From NCBI GenBank assembly GCA_910587345.1, contig CAJUKH010000050.1, positions 1 through 18,659 on the forward strand: a stretch of DNA of 18,659 bases. Direction: 5' to 3'. This stretch comes from an uncultured Oscillospiraceae bacterium (GTDB lineage: Bacteria > Bacillota > Clostridia > Oscillospirales > Oscillospiraceae). Under the pieces are notes generated by a model that was not told the origin of the DNA, did no database searches, and was given only the letters and a program-made list of their open reading frames with translations. Of the stretch, positions 15,050-18,659 are shown piece after piece; position 1 is the first letter of the stretch; the number at the start of each line of letters is the position of its first letter. A program made the translations under genes and the position numbers.

Positions 15050-15056
15050 TTATAGT
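15028..15056 (+). promoter_or_regulatory. Promoter of DUF975 gene
   Basis: TAGACA (15028-15033), a 17-base spacer and TATAGT (15051-15056), about 57 bases before the start codon at 15113. One repeated box lies in the spacer. Confidence 0.65.
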
Positions 15057-15068
15057 CTATATTGTCAA
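15039..15068 (-). promoter_or_regulatory. Promoter of XRE regulator gene
   Basis: Minus strand TTGACA (15063-15068), an 18-base spacer and TCTAAT (15039-15044). It overlaps the divergent plus-strand promoter almost completely, so the two should compete for RNA polymerase. Confidence 0.6.
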
Positions 15069-15112
15069 AAGGGGCATCTTCTATCATTTTATGGTTGAAA
15101 GGAGTGGTTTTC

Positions 15113-16045
15113 ATGGAATTTGACCGCATCCGCATCAAAGAGGAGGCCAAGGCCAGAATGCGTCAGGCCAGACCCCGCCCCTGGCAGGTGTCTCTGGCCT
15201 ATGTGATCCCCCTTTTTCTTCTTCCTTTCCTTCTGATCCTCCTTCTTTCGCTTTTCATTGCCTTACCCATTTCTCCTCTGCACAGGCTCACCGATTCCTC
15301 TGCCCTGCCTATCCTCCTGTTTCTCATATACCTCATCGCTCTGGCGCCGCTGGTGCTGCTTCAGGCCGGATACTGCTTTTACTCCATCAAGCTGTGGCGC
15401 AGAGAGCCCACCGGATACCGGGACCTGCTTTACGGATGCTCTGTCTTCAAAAAAGTTTTTGCCCTCTGGGGACTTCTTTTGCTCCTGTCCCTGCTGTGGA
15501 GCCTGCCCTTTTTTCTCATAACGGTCATCGCCCCATTGATCCCCCGGTATGTCAGTGACCCGTCTCTTCAGAGATGGCTCATCCTGCTCCCCATGGCAGG
15601 CGCCTATATTCTGATTTTCAGCCGCATGCTGTATTATTCCCTCTCCCTTCATGTTTTGGTGGACCACCCGGACTATACCGCCAGACAGGTGCTGAAGGAA
15701 AGCCGTATCCTGATGGCTGGCCAGCGGTGGAGGCTTTTCCTGTTTTTCCTCTCTTTCATCGGGTGGTATCTTCTGGAGTATGTGATCGTCTATGTGGTGT
15801 CCATTGCCGGGGTCCTTCTGTTTTTCCCGGTGCTGTTCCTCGCCCCTTCCGATACCGCCATTGTCCTCCTTTTTCTTCTCATCCTTCTTCTTTTCCTTGC
15901 CTCGACCACCCTTCTCCTTCTCTGGCTCCTCCCCTATGTAAGCACTTCTCTGGCCGGCATTTACGACTGTCTTCAGGGCAAACCTCTCATCCCGCCCGCT
16001 CCCCCATGGGAGGGGCCTTCCGCTCCTATTCCCTTCGGAGATTAA
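15113..16045 (+). CDS. DUF975-family integral membrane protein
   Basis: A 310-residue membrane protein of unknown function. About six hydrophobic spans lie at 26-50, 64-90, 113-138, 155-178, 207-243 and 248-278. The stretch RMLYYSLSLHVLVDHPDYTARQVLKESRILMAGQRWRLFLFFLSFIGWYLLEYV (171-224) is the DUF975 signature, including the conserved ES..LM.G and the FIGW motif. The N-terminus has a basic amphipathic helix and the C-terminus is proline-rich. The start at 15113 has AAAGGAG 8 bases upstream. It diverges from the XRE regulator, which probably controls it. The cargo, if it transports anything, is unknown. Confidence 0.82.
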   Translation: MEFDRIRIKEEAKARMRQARPRPWQVSLAYVIPLFLLPFLLILLLSLFIALPISPLHRLTDSSALPILLFLIYLIALAPLVLLQAGYCFYSIKLWRREPTGYRDLLYGCSVFKKVFALWGLLLLLSLLWSLPFFLITVIAPLIPRYVSDPSLQRWLILLPMAGAYILIFSRMLYYSLSLHVLVDHPDYTARQVLKESRILMAGQRWRLFLFFLSFIGWYLLEYVIVYVVSIAGVLLFFPVLFLAPSDTAIVLLFLLILLLFLASTTLLLLWLLPYVSTSLAGIYDCLQGKPLIPPAPPWEGPSAPIPFGD

Positions 16046-16078
16046 AAAAGGCGGCGTTCCCATTTGGGAACGCCGTCT
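16044..16078. terminator. Bidirectional terminator between DUF975 gene and sfsA
   Basis: A perfect 10-bp stem CGGCGTTCCC / GGGAACGCCG (16052-16061 with 16066-16075) with loop ATTT. Six A precede it, giving a T-tract for the minus strand; the plus strand has a weaker TCTCTCTTT. The genes converge here. Confidence 0.88.
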
Positions 16079-16082
16079 CTCT

Positions 16083-16778
16083 TTACAATTTCACCGGCAC
16101 AGGCCTCGTCATCCAAACCTCCTCCGGCGCCACCCGGCACTCGTAGGCCAGCACCTCCACCCCGCCGGCGGCCGCTTTCCGAAGGGCCGCTCCAAATTCC
16201 GGGTGGGTGCGGTCGTTGGGGGAGAACCCGTCCACCCCCGCCATCTGGATGACGATACAGACAGCGGCCTCATAACCCGCCTGTCTCGCCAGCAGCAGCT
16301 CCTCCAGATGCTTCACTCCCCTTTCGGTGGGAGCGTCGGGGAAATAGGTCCAGTTCCCCTCCTCCAGAGTGCAGCCCTTCACTTCCACAAACCCTTTCCG
16401 CTCCCCCGTCTCCCAATAGAAATCAAAGCGGGAATGACCCCATGTGGTCTCGGGGCGCAGAAGGGTCAGCCCGGGCACAAACTGCCCCCCTCTGGCCCAC
16501 TCCTCAAACAGCCTGTTGGGAGCCTGGGAGTCCATATTGATGAGCCGCGCCGCACCGTCCTCCCCCACCTTCTCCACCGCCACCAGATCGTAGGCGGTTT
16601 TCCGGGCCGGGTTATCCGACCGTTCCAGATAGACGCTGCACCCCGGTACCAACAGCTCCCTGCACCGCCCGGTGTTCTTTACATGGACGGTCTCTTCCCG
16701 CCCTTCCACCACCACCCGGGCGATAAACCGGTTGGGTCGGGCCAAAAAAGTGGCCTTATATATGTTTTTGTAGCGCAT
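16083..16778 (-). CDS. sfsA: DNA/RNA nuclease SfsA-family protein
   Basis: A 231-residue protein of normal family length. The N-terminal OB-like part (FIARVVVEGREETVHVKNTGRCRELLVPG, about 18-46) is followed by the PD-(D/E)XK-like core: SRFDFY (116-121), FVEVKGCTLEEGNWTYFPDAPTERGVKHL (130-158) and YEAAVCIVIQMAGVDGFSPNDRTHPEF. Likely metal-site residues are D119, E132 and K134. The name comes from sugar fermentation stimulation in E. coli; nuclease activity has been proposed for the family. ATG with AAAGGAGGG close upstream. A promoter candidate lies at 16823-16851. It stands alone between a shared terminator and the HEAT/VOC cluster. Confidence 0.93.
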   Translation of the reverse strand: MRYKNIYKATFLARPNRFIARVVVEGREETVHVKNTGRCRELLVPGCSVYLERSDNPARKTAYDLVAVEKVGEDGAARLINMDSQAPNRLFEEWARGGQFVPGLTLLRPETTWGHSRFDFYWETGERKGFVEVKGCTLEEGNWTYFPDAPTERGVKHLEELLLARQAGYEAAVCIVIQMAGVDGFSPNDRTHPEFGAALRKAAAGGVEVLAYECRVAPEEVWMTRPVPVKL

Positions 16779-16822
16779 GATTGGCCCTCCTTTTACGCAG
16801 GCGATTTTGTCCGCTCCTTTTC

Positions 16823-16851
16823 CTTTTATGGGGCAAAATGAAATTTGTCAA
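16823..16851 (-). promoter_or_regulatory. Possible sfsA promoter
   Basis: Minus strand perfect TTGACA (16846-16851), a 17-base spacer and a weak TAAAAG (16823-16828), 45 bases before the start codon. Confidence 0.5.
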
Positions 16852-16888
16852 TCGTTCTCACACTAAAAGAGAGTATCAGCTTTCTCCT

Positions 16889-17563
16889 CTATCCCAAAGC
16901 CGCAGTCTCCCGCTCCCTGATATATTGGATGGCATACTGGGCAGTCAGCTTCAGGTCAGGGCGGCGGCTTTTGAGAAACCGCTCCAGCAGCGGGATCTCC
17001 GCCCCCGTTCCAATGGCCTGAAGGGCGATGTTGGCATAGTAGATCTCATATTGATAGCTCCTCTCATCTTCCTGCCGCAAATAAAAGGAACAGGCAGCCC
17101 GGCTCTCCTCCCCCGGGCAGGCGGACAAGGCCCGGAGGGCGTCATGCCGCACAGACCGGCGGTCATCTCTGGTCAGGGCCAAAACGGGAGAAAAATCCAT
17201 TTCCTCCGGAAGAAGCTGTCCCTTTCTCCCCCAGTCGCCCACCCGGTCCAGCAGGGCGGAGAGGACATATTTTTCGGTCTCCATGGTGAGCCGCTCCAGA
17301 AAAAAGGAAGCCTCCGCCGGAGAAAAGGCCTTCTCCATCAGCCGGCCATAGATAAAGTAGGCGGCCCTGCGAACCTCACGCTTTGCCTTTGCTCTCCCCT
17401 CATTGGCGGTGATGATCTCCCGCAGCAAGGGGAAAAGGGCCGGGTCGGCAAGGGTCTCCGCCTCCCGCAGAGCCTTCCAGCTCACGGTCTGGTCGCTGCG
17501 GGTAAAATGCTCCTCTTCGGTGTTGATCCTGCCGATCAGCTCCATCAATCCGGCCCGATCCAT
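16889..17563 (-). CDS. HEAT-repeat-like helical protein
   Basis: A 224-residue soluble protein that I do not recognise by name. It is built of paired helices with HEAT-like periodicity: LADPALFPLLREII, VRRAAYFIYGRLME, KYVLSALLDRVGDWG, RSVRHDALRALSACPG, EIYYANIALQAIGTGAEIPLLERFLKSRRPDLKLTAQYAIQYI. It has no signal peptide and no catalytic motif, so it is likely a protein-binding scaffold. The start at 17563 has GGAGGG about 8 bases upstream, inside the end of the VOC gene. Only 3 bases separate it from that gene's stop codon, so the two are translationally linked. It ends the three-gene cluster that begins at 18462 and may share ancestry with the first gene of that cluster. Confidence 0.75.
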   Translation of the reverse strand: MDRAGLMELIGRINTEEEHFTRSDQTVSWKALREAETLADPALFPLLREIITANEGRAKAKREVRRAAYFIYGRLMEKAFSPAEASFFLERLTMETEKYVLSALLDRVGDWGRKGQLLPEEMDFSPVLALTRDDRRSVRHDALRALSACPGEESRAACSFYLRQEDERSYQYEIYYANIALQAIGTGAEIPLLERFLKSRRPDLKLTAQYAIQYIRERETAALG

Positions 17564-17566
17564 CCC

Positions 17567-18028
17567 TCAGCCCTCCATACGCTCCCGCACATAATCCAGA
17601 GACACGTCCATCCGCCGGGCCACCTGCTCTTCCGTCATCCCCTGGGCAGCGAACCGCTTCACTACCTGGGTCATGTCCTCCCCCACTTCCACGATGTGTC
17701 CGTCTGGATCGTAAAAGCGCACCACCCGCTGGCCCCAGCGGTGCTCCAGAGGCGGGTGGACGTAAGAGATGTTCATGGCTTTCAGGCGCTCCAGAAACCC
17801 ATCCATATCCGCCTCCTCAAAATACAATTCCCCCGTATGGCTCCGGAGACTCACAGGCTTGCCGCCGAGAAACTCCCGCCAGCTCTTCAGAGTCTGGAGG
17901 GCAACCCCTCCGCTCAGCACCACGTTGGCCCCAAAATCCTGGACCACCTCCATCCCCAGGGCCTCCCTATAGAAACGAAGGCTGGCCGCCAGGTCCCGCA
18001 CCGCGATCAGTGTGCTTATATATCTCAT
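17567..18028 (-). CDS. VOC-superfamily (glyoxalase/bleomycin-resistance fold) protein
   Basis: A 153-residue protein. The VOC fold runs over about 1-118: it opens IAVRDLAASLRFYREALGMEVVQDFG and its second module ends RVVRFYDPDGHIVEVGED. Possible metal ligands are E69 (GELYFEE) and E114 (IVEVGE); the usual first-module His is not obvious, so the metal centre may be incomplete. A C-terminal extension (about 119-153, MTEEQVARRMDVSLDYVRERMEG) looks like a small helical, HTH-like tail absent from minimal glyoxalases. ATG with GGAGGAG 6 bases upstream; its start overlaps the previous stop codon as ATGA, a sign of coupling. The substrate is unknown. Confidence 0.82.
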   Translation of the reverse strand: MRYISTLIAVRDLAASLRFYREALGMEVVQDFGANVVLSGGVALQTLKSWREFLGGKPVSLRSHTGELYFEEADMDGFLERLKAMNISYVHPPLEHRWGQRVVRFYDPDGHIVEVGEDMTQVVKRFAAQGMTEEQVARRMDVSLDYVRERMEG

Positions 18029-18462
18029 TTCTGCTCCTCCATCATCATTCGCAGTTCGTTCATATCCTTCAAAAGCAGCGGGATCATACTGTCCTTGTAT
18101 TTGGACAGGTCCAGCCTGTCCAGCTTTTCCCTGATCCTGGGCCTCAGTTCAGGCAAAAGGCAGACCACCGGATAAAGCGCCGCCAGACATTGCCGCACCG
18201 CTGTTGCCTTCCCATCTTCCAGCTCAGCGAGGAGTTCATCCAGGTGCCTCTCCAGCCAGCCCTCCCTGTCCCACCGGGCCTGGGCGCAGATCAGGCGAAA
18301 GCCCCGGGTCCGCACCAGGGAGCTTTTGTCTTTCAGTAAGGTCAAAAAATGATCCAGCTCGCCGTATAGATCATCGGACCGCTCCGACTCCTCCTCCAGC
18401 AACAGGAGAAGACGATAGGCCTCCTCGCTGTTCTTACTTTGCAGCCCCGCCAACATATCCAT
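18025..18462 (-). CDS. Helical, HEAT-like hypothetical protein
   Basis: A 145-residue soluble helical protein of unrecognised family. Helices such as SEEAYRLLLLLEEESERSDDLYGELDHFLTLLKD, SSLVRTRGFRLICAQARWD and ATAVRQCLAALYPVVCLLPELRPRIREKLDRL are spaced like HEAT repeats. It has no signal peptide or catalytic motif. The start at 18462 has GGAGG 8 bases upstream; the frame runs further up through the rRNA terminator, which is not coding. It overlaps the VOC gene by 4 bases (ATGA). No promoter is visible in the 30 bases between the terminator and the gene, so expression may depend on read-through from the rRNA operon. Confidence 0.7.
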   Translation of the reverse strand: MDMLAGLQSKNSEEAYRLLLLLEEESERSDDLYGELDHFLTLLKDKSSLVRTRGFRLICAQARWDREGWLERHLDELLAELEDGKATAVRQCLAALYPVVCLLPELRPRIREKLDRLDLSKYKDSMIPLLLKDMNELRMMMEEQK

Positions 18463-18492
18463 AGAGGAACCCTCCGAAGGTAAGGAATAAAG

Positions 18493-18520
18493 AAAGCGGC
18501 AGACCACAGTCTGCCGCTTT
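18493..18520 (-). terminator. rRNA operon terminator
   Basis: A perfect 12-bp stem (18493-18504 with 18509-18520, core AAAGCGGCAGAC) with loop CACA on the minus strand, followed by CTTTATT. It lies directly after the 5S rRNA. Confidence 0.85.
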
Positions 18521-18523
18521 TGT

Positions 18524-18638
<115 letters not shown>

Positions 18639-18659
18639 TATTTCAACCAGTTGCCCGGT

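Noticed and set aside
18639..18659. tRNA or 23S rRNA end at the right edge
   Set aside because: Only about 20 bases remain beyond the 5S rRNA; they fit an intergenic spacer and show no tRNA acceptor stem or recognisable 23S 3' end.

Overview
The window looks like the chromosome of a high-GC gut Clostridium relative, most plausibly Oscillospiraceae (Flavonifractor/Pseudoflavonifractor/Lawsonibacter-like). This rests on strong AGGAGG ribosome binding sites, Gram-positive -35/-10 promoters with 17-base spacers, an S12 with the N-terminal insertion usual in Clostridia, an L7Ae-like gene in front of rpsL, and DUF975 and DUF4830 proteins. The genus is inference. Nearly all genes are on the minus strand; only three (DUF4830, YciI-like, DUF975) are on the plus strand.

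Layout from left to right. 1-711: no gene, but dense in hairpins and a 95-base direct repeat. 712-3617 (minus): ftsE-ftsX-coiled-coil M23 peptidase, a divisome-linked cell-wall hydrolase operon. 3711-4802: orphan CdaR/PucR-type regulator with a clear promoter. 4921-5263: tandem 144-base structured repeat. 5260-5979: RsuA-type pseudouridine synthase, with a secreted DUF4830 protein on the other strand (6066-6530). 6590-9110 (minus): class 3 asparaginase, MscS channel and streptothricin-acetyltransferase-like GNAT, probably one operon. A YciI-like gene (9259-9558) diverges from it.

9648-14631 (minus) is the str operon: L7Ae-like protein, rpsL, rpsG, fusA, tuf. It starts from its own consensus promoter and is not preceded by rpoBC. 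It has a 250-base gap between rpsL and rpsG and a separate promoter with a hairpin-rich leader for tuf. Upstream lie a small XRE regulator and a divergent six-helix DUF975 membrane protein, sharing a control region with a repeated 11-base box. Then come sfsA and a tight HEAT-like / VOC / HEAT-like three-gene cluster. The right edge is a 5S rRNA with terminator, the end of an rRNA operon whose 23S lies outside the window.

Most of the window is housekeeping. The parts most worth a second look are the structured repeats (1-600 and 4921-5263), the XRE/DUF975 switch, the tuf and rpsG leaders, the streptothricin-acetyltransferase-like gene and the HEAT-VOC-HEAT cluster. I found no CRISPR array, transposase, phage gene or tRNA.
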